NCBI RefSeq assembly: GCF_042661025.1
Contig: NZ_JBHSWH010000001.1
Span: forward strand, 1,178,001-1,242,000
DNA from: Flexivirga alba
GTDB lineage: Bacteria > Actinomycetota > Actinomycetes > Actinomycetales > Dermatophilaceae
DNA: 64,000 nt
Direction: 5' to 3'
Both the position numbers and the translations under genes were made by a program. Positions 8,599-17,500 of the stretch are shown here, piece by piece (within the stretch, counting starts at the first letter, position 1; every line of letters begins with the position of its first letter). A model generated the notes under the pieces. The model was not told where the DNA came from, made no database searches, and saw nothing but the letters and a program-made list of their open reading frames with translations.

Positions 8599-10020
8599 GT
8601 GACCGATCAGCACCAGGCGACCAGAGTCCACGCATTCACCGATGACGCGCTGGGCGACCTTGACGCCACCGGCGTGGCCGAGCGCATCCGCAATCGCGAG
8701 ATCAGCGCCCTCGAAGCGGTGGATGCCGCCATACAACGCAGCCAGCAGGTTGAGGAGTCGCTCCAAGCGCTCCAGCACTCCGACTTCGACCGCGCTCGCG
8801 AGCGTGCGCAGAACCCGGGTAGCGCCGAATTCGCAGGCGTACCAGCGGCTTTCAAGGACAACATCAAGGTCGGCGGTATGCCGATGACGGAGGGCTCGCA
8901 AGCGCTGCCGGCCACCCCGCAGCCGAAGGACGGGCGGATCGCCGCGCAGTTCCGGCAGACGGGCATCATCCCGATCGGCACCACGACCATGCCGGAGTTC
9001 GGCTGGACGGCGACCACGGAGACGCTGACCCGGCAGACCCACAACCCGTGGCACCTCGACTACTCCAGCGGCGGCAGCTCCGGCGGATCCGCCGCCTGGG
9101 TCGCTTCCGGCGTCGTACCGATCGCGCACGGCAACGACGGAGGCGGCTCGATCCGCATCCCGGCCGCGGTCTGTGGTCTGGTCGGGCTGAAGCCGACCCG
9201 TGGCCGGTTGCGGCTGACCGACGGCGGCGAGGCGATGCCGGTGCGAGTCGTGACCGACTCAGTGCTCGCCCGCTCGGTGCGCGACGTCGCGGGCTTCTAT
9301 CTCGCGGCGCAGCGGGTGCACCGCAACCGGTTGCTGGCACCGATCGAGGATGTCGACCGGCCGATCGACCGTCCGCTGCGGATCGGGCTGCTGATCGACT
9401 CCCCAGTGGCGCCGCCGACCGACGCGGCCACCCGCTCGTCGGTCGAGGCGCTCGGCCGGTTGCTGGAAGGCCTCGGCCATCACGTCGAGCCTTACTCGCT
9501 GCCGGTGCCCGAGTTCTTCAAGACCGATTTCATCGACTACTGGCGCTTCCTGGCGATGGCGGCGAAGGGCGGCGGGGAGCGGATGTTCGGGTCCGGCTTC
9601 GATCCGGCGAAGCTCGAGCCGCTGACCCTGGGGCTCGCCGAGCAGGGCAAGAAGCGGGTCTGGAAGGCGCCGATCTTCATCAGCCGGTTGCTGGCGTCGT
9701 CGGCGGCCTCGCGGGTCGCTTTCGCCAAGGGTCCGGACGTCGTGCTCACCCCTGTGCTGTCGCACACCACCCCGAAGCTCGGCTATCTGGCCGCCGACCT
9801 GTCCGCCGACGAACACTTCCGCCGGCTGGTCGACTACACCGGGTTCACGCCGCTGCACAACGCGACCGGCGCCCCGGCGCTGTCCGTGCCCTGCGGGCAG
9901 ACCGACAAAGGGCTGCCGATCGGCGCGATGCTCTCCTCAAACCACGGCACCGAGTCCCTGTTGCTCCGGCTCGCCCTGCAGATCGAGCAGGCGCAGCCGT
10001 GGCGGAGGATCCAGGACTGA
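8599..10020 (+). CDS. Amidase-signature family amidohydrolase
   Basis: Protein of 473 residues starting at GTG. The amidase Ser-cisSer-Lys triad is visible: Lys in FKDNIKV, the middle Ser in the GGSSGGSAAW loop, and the nucleophile Ser in GGGSIRIPAA, followed by CGLVGLKPTRGR. Length and motifs match cytoplasmic amidases that cleave amides or related C-N bonds. Substrate cannot be inferred. It stands alone between a terminator and an IS element, so its neighbours give no clue. Confidence 0.9.
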   Translation: MTDQHQATRVHAFTDDALGDLDATGVAERIRNREISALEAVDAAIQRSQQVEESLQALQHSDFDRARERAQNPGSAEFAGVPAAFKDNIKVGGMPMTEGSQALPATPQPKDGRIAAQFRQTGIIPIGTTTMPEFGWTATTETLTRQTHNPWHLDYSSGGSSGGSAAWVASGVVPIAHGNDGGGSIRIPAAVCGLVGLKPTRGRLRLTDGGEAMPVRVVTDSVLARSVRDVAGFYLAAQRVHRNRLLAPIEDVDRPIDRPLRIGLLIDSPVAPPTDAATRSSVEALGRLLEGLGHHVEPYSLPVPEFFKTDFIDYWRFLAMAAKGGGERMFGSGFDPAKLEPLTLGLAEQGKKRVWKAPIFISRLLASSAASRVAFAKGPDVVLTPVLSHTTPKLGYLAADLSADEHFRRLVDYTGFTPLHNATGAPALSVPCGQTDKGLPIGAMLSSNHGTESLLLRLALQIEQAQPWRRIQD

Positions 10021-10115
10021 GCGCGAGCGCGAATTTCTCACTAGTCCGAGAATGAAGGTGACCAGGCAGGCGGCAGTTACTCGGCAGAGAGTCCGGGGTT
10101 TGCCAAGTTGGACTG

Positions 10116-11399
10116 TCAGGCTGCTGGTTCGATGGTGACGTGGTAGCCGAGGGCTTCCAGGCCGCGAACGTGGTTTCGGCGTTTGGCTGCGGTCGAGACG
10201 TGGCTGTCGTAGTGGTCGGCGCCGAGGTCTTTGAAGTGGCTGTCGGGGTCAGCGAGCAGATGCCAGATGATCACCAGGAGCGATCTGCCGACGGCGACGA
10301 TGGCTTTCTTCTTGCCTCGACGGCGGGCGATGCGGCGGTAGCGGGCACCGAGGAAGGTGTCGGTCCGGCCGACGCCGACAGCGGCCTCGCCCAGGACCCG
10401 GGCGAGGTAACGGTTGCCGTGACCGGTGGAACCGTTGCCCTTGTTCTTGCCCGCGCTGGACTTGATTCCTGGGGCGAACTTGGCCCACGACGCAAGATGC
10501 CCGGCGGTGGGGAACCGGGTCATGTCGGTCCCGATCTCGGCGAGGATAATCGCGGCTGCGGTGGCTTTGATCCCGGGGATTTCAGCCAGTCGTGCCACCG
10601 CATCACCGAAAGGGGCCAAGTGCTGCTCGATCTGGGCCTCCACTGCCGCGATGTCGGCATCAACGGCATCGATCCGAGCCAGCATCCGAGTCAGCAAGAA
10701 CCGGTGGTGCGCATCGAAGGTGCCCACTCGCAGGCCGGCAAAGGCTTCCTCGAGCAAGCCGATTTTGGGTCGCATCCGGGAGCGTGCCATGTCAGCCAGC
10801 TTCCTGGGGTCGCGTTCCCCGGCGATCATCGCGGCCATCATCGCCCGCCCGGAGACCCCGAAGATGTCCGAGGCGACCACGGACAGCTTGATGCAGGCGT
10901 CTTCCAGCAGTTTCTCCACCCGGTTCTTCTCCGCGCCGCGCACCCCGACCAGATCGACCCGGTAGCGGGTCAGGTCCCGCAACCGGCGGATCGGTGGCGG
11001 CGGCACGAAACTGGGGCGCAGCATCTGACGCTCGGCGACCTTGCACAACCACACCGAGTCCAACACGTCGGTCTTCGGGCGCCCGGGCAGATGCTTGACG
11101 TCCTTGGCGTTGACCAGCCACGGATCCAGTCCGTGGGCCTCGAACAGGTAGAACGGTGGCCGCCAGTAATCGCTGGTGGCCTCCATCACCACCCGCTGGA
11201 TCCTCAGGTCGACCAGCCGCTGCGCCAGATCGCTCAACGCACCGACCATCGTCGAATGCGTGGTGACTTCCTGGATCCGACGTTTCTTGCCCGTCGGTGC
11301 GGGCAACCGGACACAGCACACGACCTCTGCCTTGCCGATGTCTAACGCGGCGACCCGTTCGATGATTTGTTCGTCGTCCTCTGATTCTGCGAAGACCAT
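10116..11399 (-). CDS. IS110-family transposase (DEDD recombinase)
   Basis: Protein of 427 residues. The ATG at 11399 has a ribosome site (AAGGGAG) upstream, so the longer frame back to 11468 is less likely. The N-terminal half is the RuvC-like DEDD domain: ALDIGKAEV (Asp near residue 20), VVMEATSDYW (Glu) and KTDVLDS (two Asp). The C-terminal half is the Transposase_20 domain, with LAEIPGIKATAAAIILAEIG and the catalytic-Ser region ASWAKFAPGIKSSAGK. Recombinases of this type act with an RNA made from the element's own non-coding end. The frame is intact, so the copy may be active. Confidence 0.93.
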   Translation of the reverse strand: MVFAESEDDEQIIERVAALDIGKAEVVCCVRLPAPTGKKRRIQEVTTHSTMVGALSDLAQRLVDLRIQRVVMEATSDYWRPPFYLFEAHGLDPWLVNAKDVKHLPGRPKTDVLDSVWLCKVAERQMLRPSFVPPPPIRRLRDLTRYRVDLVGVRGAEKNRVEKLLEDACIKLSVVASDIFGVSGRAMMAAMIAGERDPRKLADMARSRMRPKIGLLEEAFAGLRVGTFDAHHRFLLTRMLARIDAVDADIAAVEAQIEQHLAPFGDAVARLAEIPGIKATAAAIILAEIGTDMTRFPTAGHLASWAKFAPGIKSSAGKNKGNGSTGHGNRYLARVLGEAAVGVGRTDTFLGARYRRIARRRGKKKAIVAVGRSLLVIIWHLLADPDSHFKDLGADHYDSHVSTAAKRRNHVRGLEALGYHVTIEPAA

Positions 11400-11640
11400 C
11401 ACCTGCTCCCTTCTGTCGGTTCGGTCACTGGCACGTGTGACCGCCCGGGGGAACTGCCAGGGCATCAAGCGAATCTAGTCCTCGCGCTCACACCACGACT
11501 CCGGTGGAGTCCTGGATCGGCAGCATTGAAGGGCCCACAACACGGTTCCCCACCCGGCTAGACGACGGCCTCACAGGACCATAGGGAAAACGGCGTCGAC
11601 CGGGCGGCCACCACACCATTCTCAGCCCGGAACGGGCGCC
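11400..11640 (-). ncRNA. Candidate bridge RNA region of the IS110 element
   Basis: About 240 bases of non-coding DNA lie directly upstream of the transposase, where IS110-group elements encode their guide (bridge/seek) RNA. It can fold: the palindrome at 11497-11511 (GACTCC-GGT-GGAGTC) and a GCCCC/GGGGC hairpin near 11637-11651 are visible. The call rests on element family and position, not on a recognised RNA model. The 240 bases beyond it, up to 11882, hold nothing I can assign except the leader of the next gene. Confidence 0.3.
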
Positions 11641-11882
11641 CCGACAGGGGCACTTTGGCTAGACAGAGACACGGAGGGCCCGCGGTTCTATTCTGGTCTC
11701 TGGGGATGACCGGGGGAGCCATCGACGCGCGAGTCCGCTACCTCCTCGCGTTCCCCGGCCGAAATCGGCCGGTCTGCAGCCCGGGGCGACGCCGTCACAT
11801 GATCGACCGGGTCCGCCATCCGGGCGGTTGAACAAGCCGCTCGTTCCGATTCTGCGTAACTCTCGCATTCTGAGGACGAATC

Positions 11883-13210
11883 ATGTTTGTACGCGCGCGA
11901 AAATTAGGTGTCTCGCTCGTCGCCACTGGCGCACTCGTGGCCATGCCGTTGACTGCCTTCGCCACTGGGGTGAGCCCGTCAACCGTGGACCAGTCGGTCA
12001 ATCCAGGCGATACCATCCACGTCACGAAAACCGTTGCTACTCCAGCGATTCCACCGAAACCTGACATTGTGCTCGTCGCCGACTCAACCGGCAGCATGGG
12101 TCCAGCCCTGGCAAGCGTCCAGGCGGCGATGACCTCCATCGTCGGTGACGTCCAGACCTCGCAGCCCGCTGCGGAGTTCGCCGTCGTCGACTACAAGGAC
12201 GTCGTCGACGGCTCGGGGATCTTCACCCGCGACACCGACCTCACCGCATCGGCGAGCACCGTTCAGAACGCGGTCAACTCGCTGTCCGCCGGAGGCGGTG
12301 GTGACCTGCAGGAGGCACAGCTGAACGCCCTCTGGCAGATCGGCAGCGGAGGCAACGCGATCTCCTACCGCCCCGGGTCCTCCCGGATCGTCGTGTGGTT
12401 CGGAGACGCGAGCGGGCACGACCCCAGCAACGGTCACACGCTGGCCGACGCCGAGGCATCCCTGGAGGGTGTGTCAGCTCGGGTCATCGGGATCAACGTC
12501 GCGAGCGGCGAGGGTGACGGCCTGGATGCCACCGGTCAGGCCACCGCGATCGCGAGCGCCACGGGCGGGTCGTACCTGCCCAGCGTCAACCCCAGCGACG
12601 TCGCGACAGCGATCCTCAGTGGCCTGCACAACCTGCCGGCCGAGGTGACGAGTTCGTCGACCTGCGACACGGGCCTTTCGGTCGGGTTCACACCGAGCCT
12701 GCCGCAAACCGTGCAGAGCGGTGACAGTCTCGTCCTTGACGAGGCCATTACGGTCGCCGCGGACGCACCACAGGGTTCAACGCTGACCTGCAAGACGAAT
12801 TTCCTCATCAATGGCGCTGACGCCGGACCTGACTTCATCCAGACGGTGAACATCTACGTCAACGACGTGACGCCACCGACCGTCAGTTGCGGCCCGGGTG
12901 TCAATCCGGCCGGGAAAACCCCGGCGGTTGGCAGAACGCCGGGTTCTTCCAGATGGTCGCGGCTGACAACCTGCCGGGCGTGACGGTCAGCATCACGGAT
13001 GACGCCACCGGGACGACCTTCGGGCCGTACGACGCGGGGACGTACTTCAAGCTGACACAGGCCCCCGGAGTAGCCGGCTCGACGGTTGTTCCGTTCCAGG
13101 GTGACGTGGCATGGCACTTCACCTTCAAGGGTGACGCGACGCTGACCGCCACCGACGCAGCAGGCAACACGGCCACAGCCAGTTGCGCTGTGCCGCCGAA
13201 TAAGAAGTAG
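11883..13210 (+). pseudogene. Secreted vWA-domain protein, interrupted by a one-base frameshift
   Basis: Residues 1-27 are a clean signal peptide ending TAFA; a GAGGA ribosome site precedes the ATG. A von Willebrand A domain follows, with DSTGS at residues 67-71 as the metal site and VVWFGDASGHD later. The first frame runs to 12983, but from about 12912 the sensible protein continues in the next frame (NPGGWQNAGFFQMVAADNLP ... TASCAVPPNKK) to 13210. Adding one A to the AAAA run at 12915-12918 would join the two. The tail is a C-terminal beta domain. The protein is probably exported and adhesive or surface-binding. Either the gene is broken or the assembly lost a base. Confidence 0.8.
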
Positions 13211-13224
13211 TCCAAGGTGTTCCG

Positions 13225-13255
13225 GCGGCATACGGCCTGTTCGGTCGTATGCCGC
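13225..13255. terminator. Bidirectional terminator between convergent genes
   Basis: GCGGCATACG (13225-13234) pairs with CGTATGCCGC (13246-13255) across an 11-base loop. It sits between the ends of the vWA gene and the secreted protein on the other strand. Both arms contain the GCATAC/GTATGC string that is common throughout this window. Confidence 0.7.
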
Positions 13256-13271
13256 TGGGCGCTGCCCACCC

Positions 13272-13787
13272 TCAGCCGAGCGTCCTTGTGCCGGTGAGCA
13301 TGACAGCGCTGGTCTCCATCCGCGGCTCGACGCCCGAGTCGGGGCCCTGACAGACGCCCTTGATGCGGGCGCCGAAGATCGTGCGGGTTCCGCTGAAGGT
13401 GCCGACGCCGGACGCGCCGGCATACGCGCCAGTGCCGTGGTCGATGTGCCAGTCGCCGCTCAGGGAGACGACGGCGTGGCAGGCCTTGAGATTCAGGTCC
13501 ATGGTCTCGTTGTCTGAGGTGACATCGACGACCACGGAGCCGTTCTTGAAGGTGAAGACGGCCTGGCCACCGGTGTCGCCGAGGTTCTCGACATCCGTGC
13601 CCACGCCGGAAATCGAGCCGTGCCCGATGACCTGGCTCACCTGGTCGGAAACGCTTGAGTTGTAATGCAATTGGAAGGTCTGGGCTCCGCCGGCCGGGGC
13701 CGCGTGGGCGACTCCTACCGAGCCGAGTGTCGCCAGGAGTCCGGCGAGTGCGGTCGCGGTCACAGCGTTGCGGGCCAATGTGCGCAT
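13272..13787 (-). CDS. Secreted protein of unknown function
   Basis: 171 residues. The ATG at 13787 has a GAGGAC ribosome site and opens a typical signal peptide, RTLARNAVTATALAGLLATL, ending AHAAPAG. The mature part is rich in beta-type sequence (FTFKNGSVVVDVTSDNETMD) with two cysteines (in KACHAVV and KGVCQGP) that could form a disulfide, and a GTRTIFGARIKGVC segment near the end. I do not recognise the family. It lies divergent from the sensor kinase, which could regulate it, but no operator is evident. Confidence 0.75.
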   Translation of the reverse strand: MRTLARNAVTATALAGLLATLGSVGVAHAAPAGGAQTFQLHYNSSVSDQVSQVIGHGSISGVGTDVENLGDTGGQAVFTFKNGSVVVDVTSDNETMDLNLKACHAVVSLSGDWHIDHGTGAYAGASGVGTFSGTRTIFGARIKGVCQGPDSGVEPRMETSAVMLTGTRTLG

Positions 13788-14021
13788 GATGTTGTCCTCT
13801 TCCCTGAAGGGTGAGCCGACCCGTTCTCGGAGGCTCGGTGCCGGGCGGTTCGCCGGCGGTTCCCACGCTGCCGCGGCATACCCGATGGGCGCGTCTGCCC
13901 GTGGTGGGAACCACTGGTCACAGCGGTATGACGTCATACGACAGCGAGCTCCAACCGTGGGTGGAGGCGCATTCACCCGGAAGTGGACGCGCAGCGCTCG
14001 CAACGGGGTCACCATGGCGGA

Positions 14022-15166
14022 ATGGACCGACCCGTCCGCCCTTCGCGCTTCGACTTGGCGCTCAGTGGCCTGCTCACGGTCGGCGCGATCGTCGAGGTGC
14101 TTTCCACCCCGCTCTCGCGCCGAAGGCAGCCGCCCTGACGGCCGAAGTGGTCATGACCGTGGCGCTGGCCTTTCGCCGGGTTCGTCCGCTGCCGGTGGTC
14201 GCGGTGGTCGCTGTCGCGGGGACGGTCGAGACTCTCTCCGGCGTCCCGCTGGACCAGGGGACGATAGTGCTGATCGCGCCGGTCATCGCCATGTTCACGG
14301 TGTGCACTTGGGCGTCGATCCGGACGGCGCTGGTGGCCGCGGCGGTCTTTCTGGCGGCCTTCGCCATCCAGACCTGGTCGTTCGGCGATGGCATCGGAAA
14401 CTGGTTGTTCGGAGCGGTATTCGTCATCGCGACCCTCATCGCCGGTTTCACGATCCAGGCTCGGACCCGTGAGGCCGAGCGGCTGCGTGAGGCTGCGGTG
14501 CGGCACGAGACGCAACTGGAGCTAAGTGCACGAGACGCCGCGGACCGGGAGCGCACGCGCATCGCACGCGAGCTGCACGACGTCATCTCACACTCGGTGA
14601 CGGTCATGGTCGTGCAGGCGGGCGCCGCCGAACGCGTGAGTATGGCGAATCCGCCCGCACAGGATGCGATGCGCACCGTCCAGCAAGTGGGCCGACAGGC
14701 GCTCGGCGAGCTGTCGGGTCTGCTCGGAGTGCTGCGGGACGGCGATGAATCCATCGGCCTCGGGCCGCAACCGGGCCTGGACGCGTTGCCGGAACTCTTC
14801 GACCGGTCGGCCGCCGCGGGCGTCACCGTCGATGCGGTGGTCGCCCCGGAGCTCGGCCGGCAGCTACCGGCCGGCCCGCAGCTGGCGACCTTCAGGATCC
14901 TGCAGGAGGCGCTCACGAACGTGCGGAAGCACTCGGCCGCGACGTCGGCCCGGGTCCAGTTGCAGCTGGACAGTGGCGCGTTGCGACTCAGCGTCGACGA
15001 CGAGGGACCCGCGCGCGAAGAAGGACCTGCAGCTCCTGGCGGCGGGCTCGGCCTGCAGGGAGCGCGCGAGCGCGCCAAGGTGTATGGCGGCACCGTCGAC
15101 GCCGGCCGCACCGCCAGCGGCGGGTTCCGCGTGCGGGCCGCCATACCGGTGCAGGAGCTGGAATGA
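14022..15166 (+). pseudogene. Sensor histidine kinase (NarL-type partner), one-base frameshift near its start
   Basis: The normal opening RPSRFDLALSGLLTVGAIVE is encoded from the ATG at 14022, but that frame stops at about 14134. The remainder (APKAAALTAEVVMTVALAFR ... to 15166) is in the next frame. One extra C in the CCCC run at 14107-14110 would restore a single protein of about 381 residues. The kinase has several membrane helices, a HisKA_3 dimerisation helix with the phospho-acceptor His (RIARELHDVISHSV) and a HATPase domain (ILQEALTNVRKHS, GGGLGLQGARERA). It overlaps its response regulator by 4 bases. Confidence 0.82.
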
Positions 15167-15843
15167 ACGAGGTGCTGCGCGTCGTCATCGCGGACGATCA
15201 CGCGTTGGTGCGGGCGGGTTTCCGGATGATCCTGCAGAGCGAGCCGGGCATCGAGGTCGTCGCGGAGGCAGAGGACGGCGGCGAGGCGGTGGCGGCGTGT
15301 GCGCAGCACGCGCCGGACGTGGTGCTGATGGATCTGCGAATGCCTGGGATGGACGGGCTGGAAGCGACCCGGGCGTTGCATGCCGCCGGGTCGTCGGTGA
15401 AGGTGCTGGCACTGACGACGTTCGACACGGATCGCTACGTGTATGCCGCGCTGCGCGCCGGCGCCGCCGGGTTCCTGCTGAAGACCGCGCCGCCGGATCG
15501 CCTGGTCGACGCCGTGCGGCAGGTAGCGGCGGGTGACACGTTGCTCGCGCCGAGCATCACGCGGCGACTGATCGAGGAGTTCACCCGCCGTCCCCCGCCG
15601 GGCTCGGACCACACGACCGGCGCGCTCGCGGCACTCACCGCACGCGAGGTCGAGGTGCTGCGCGAAGTCGCGCACGGCCGATCGAATGCGCAGATCGCGC
15701 AACGGCTTTTCGTCTCCGAGGGCACAGTGAAGACCCACCTCAATCGGATCCTCGCCAAGCTCGGCGCGCGGGATCGTGCGCAGGCCGTGATCGCGGCATA
15801 CGAGGCTGGTCTTGTGCGTCCGGGTGAGCGCGCGCCGGAGTGA
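15163..15843 (+). CDS. NarL/LuxR-type response regulator
   Basis: 226 residues, ATG overlapping the kinase stop. The receiver domain carries the acidic pocket (IADDHALVRAGF) and the phospho-acceptor Asp57 in VVLMDLRMPGMDG. The C-terminus is a LuxR helix-turn-helix: LTAREVEVLREVAHGRSNAQ then VSEGTVKTHLNRILAKLG. It binds DNA after phosphorylation by the adjacent kinase. Targets are unknown; the secreted protein divergent from the kinase is the nearest candidate. Confidence 0.95.
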   Translation: MNEVLRVVIADDHALVRAGFRMILQSEPGIEVVAEAEDGGEAVAACAQHAPDVVLMDLRMPGMDGLEATRALHAAGSSVKVLALTTFDTDRYVYAALRAGAAGFLLKTAPPDRLVDAVRQVAAGDTLLAPSITRRLIEEFTRRPPPGSDHTTGALAALTAREVEVLREVAHGRSNAQIAQRLFVSEGTVKTHLNRILAKLGARDRAQAVIAAYEAGLVRPGERAPE

Positions 15844-16167
15844 AACGTCTGGACTGCGTCGAGTCCAACCAGCGACTGCGAGGCTTATACTGCGCTCGCG
15901 CGGATACCTCGAGGTCGGCCGTCGTGACTTCAATGGGCCATGGTTCAGCGTGACGTTGCTCGAGAAATCGCTGGCCTCGTCATCGACCTGAACGAACGCT
16001 GCCCGGATGCTCGGGCCGAGATAGTCCGGCGAAATCGGATCGATCGACACTCTGTCAACCGATCACGTCTGCTCTGTGCACAAGGACATGGTTTCGAAGG
16101 GGATGTGGATAACATTCGAATTCGAAAGCAGTTGTGCTGCAACAAAATTCGTGAAATACTCGAACAC
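15844..16167 (+). promoter_or_regulatory. AT-richer leader of the HNH gene with a possible LexA box
   Basis: The last 80 bases before 16168 are clearly AT-richer than their surroundings and include the palindrome TTCGAATTCGAA at about 16116. At 16160-16175 lies TCGAAC-ACAT-GAACGA, which matches 10 of 12 fixed positions of the actinobacterial SOS box TCGAAC-N4-GTTCGA and overlaps the start codon. REP13E12-type DUF222 genes in mycobacteria are known to carry LexA boxes. The match is imperfect, so this is tentative. Confidence 0.35.
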
Positions 16168-17499
16168 ATGAACGACACACTGCAGGATGTGACCGAGACC
16201 CCTTCGGGTGCTCTCGACGCATCCGCGGTGCGCGCGTTCCATGACCGTCTTGACGGTGACGTAGCAGTCGACACCGATGACCTGCTCGCCGAGATCCGAG
16301 CGTGCGAGGAGTTGAAGAACGCACTCACCGCGCGACAGGCGCGGGTGGCGGTGGCCGTGCACGAGGACCAGCTGGCGCGTGATGTCCCCCGCGGCATCTC
16401 GAAGGCGGACACCGCCCGCGAGGTCGGCGCCAAAGTGGCTGTGGCGCGCCGATGCGCACCGCACCTGGGGTCGCGACTGCTCGGTCTCGCGCACGCAGTG
16501 ACTGAGGAGATGCCACACACCCGCGACGCGCTGGCTGCCGGAGTCATCTCCGAGTGGGATGCCACCGCGTTGTGCCGCGAGACCGCGTGCCTGTCCCGGG
16601 AAGATCGGGCGGCGGTCGATGCCGCTGTGGCCGACCAGCTCGGCACGGTGAGCCATCGACAGCTGGAGAGCTCGGCCCGCGGACACGCTTACCGGCTCGA
16701 TCCGGAGGCTGTCGCCGCGCGCCGAGCGCGTGCCGAGTCCGAGCGTCGGGTGACGCTGCGCCCGGCGCCGGACTGCATGACGCGGCTGACCGCATTCCTT
16801 CCTGTCAAGGACGGCGTGGCCTGCTTCGCCGCACTATCGGCATACGCGAATGCCCATGCGACACCTGAACATCCGCGTGGTCAGGTCATGGCCGACGCAC
16901 TCGTCGAACGCGTCACCGGTCGCGCAGCCGCGGACGACCCGGACGTCGAAGTCAACCTCATGATGTCGCTGGACAGCCTTACTGGCGATGCGCCGGCATA
17001 CGTCCCCGACTACGGTCCGATCCCCGCCGACCTGGCCCGCGAATGGGTGGGCGACCCCGAGCAGAAGATCAAGGTGCGGCGGCTGTTCACCTTCCCGGGC
17101 TCCGGCGACCTGGTCGGCATGGAGTCGCGGGCGCGCTGCTACACCGGCCTGCTCGCCAAATTCATCAAGCTGCGCGATCAGACCTGCCGAACCCCGTTCT
17201 GTTCAGCCCCGATTCGGCATATCGACCACATCACCCCGTATGCCGAAGGCGGCCCGACGACCGAGCGCAACGGCCAAGGTCTCTGCGAGCGATGCAACTA
17301 CGGCAGGGAGCACCCTGACCACGAGGTGACCGGCGATGCGACCGAAACCACCACTGTCATCGGCGGACTCGTCGCCACGAGTCACCCACCGAGTCAACCA
17401 GGTATGCCGCCGCCGACCAGGTCGCACGTCGAGCGCACCCTGATCGACGTCACCTGGACCTATTACACCGTTCCGCCCGACGACGATCAGCCGGACTGA
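16168..17499 (+). CDS. DUF222 / HNH endonuclease (REP13E12-like)
   Basis: 443 residues from the ATG at 16168; the frame is open further upstream, but that DNA looks like a promoter. A long helical DUF222 region (about 40-300) precedes a C-terminal HNH nuclease: CRTPFCSAPIRHIDHITPYA and NGQGLCERCNYGREHPDHE, with the His-Asp-His core and two CxxC-like zinc pairs. Families like this occur in many copies in actinobacteria and are often linked to mobile or SOS-induced loci. The biological role is not established. Confidence 0.9.
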   Translation: MNDTLQDVTETPSGALDASAVRAFHDRLDGDVAVDTDDLLAEIRACEELKNALTARQARVAVAVHEDQLARDVPRGISKADTAREVGAKVAVARRCAPHLGSRLLGLAHAVTEEMPHTRDALAAGVISEWDATALCRETACLSREDRAAVDAAVADQLGTVSHRQLESSARGHAYRLDPEAVAARRARAESERRVTLRPAPDCMTRLTAFLPVKDGVACFAALSAYANAHATPEHPRGQVMADALVERVTGRAAADDPDVEVNLMMSLDSLTGDAPAYVPDYGPIPADLAREWVGDPEQKIKVRRLFTFPGSGDLVGMESRARCYTGLLAKFIKLRDQTCRTPFCSAPIRHIDHITPYAEGGPTTERNGQGLCERCNYGREHPDHEVTGDATETTTVIGGLVATSHPPSQPGMPPPTRSHVERTLIDVTWTYYTVPPDDDQPD

Positions 17500-17500
17500 A

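Larger units (their letters stand above)
10116..11640 (-). mobile_element. IS110-type insertion element (ends not resolved)
   Basis: The transposase gene plus upstream non-coding DNA on the minus strand form an IS110-like unit. Elements of this family lack terminal inverted repeats and usually leave no target duplication, so I cannot fix its borders. The left edge could lie anywhere in 10021-10115 and the right edge up to about 11700. The element separates the amidase from the vWA-domain gene without visibly breaking either. Confidence 0.7.

Noticed and set aside
10035..10052. TTCTC/GAGAA hairpin after the amidase
   Set aside because: Five pairs with an 8-base loop are too weak to call a terminator.
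12912..12920. Programmed frameshift at GGGAAAACCCC in the vWA gene
   Set aside because: The run is not read in the frame needed for a standard -1 slippery heptamer and no downstream knot is apparent.
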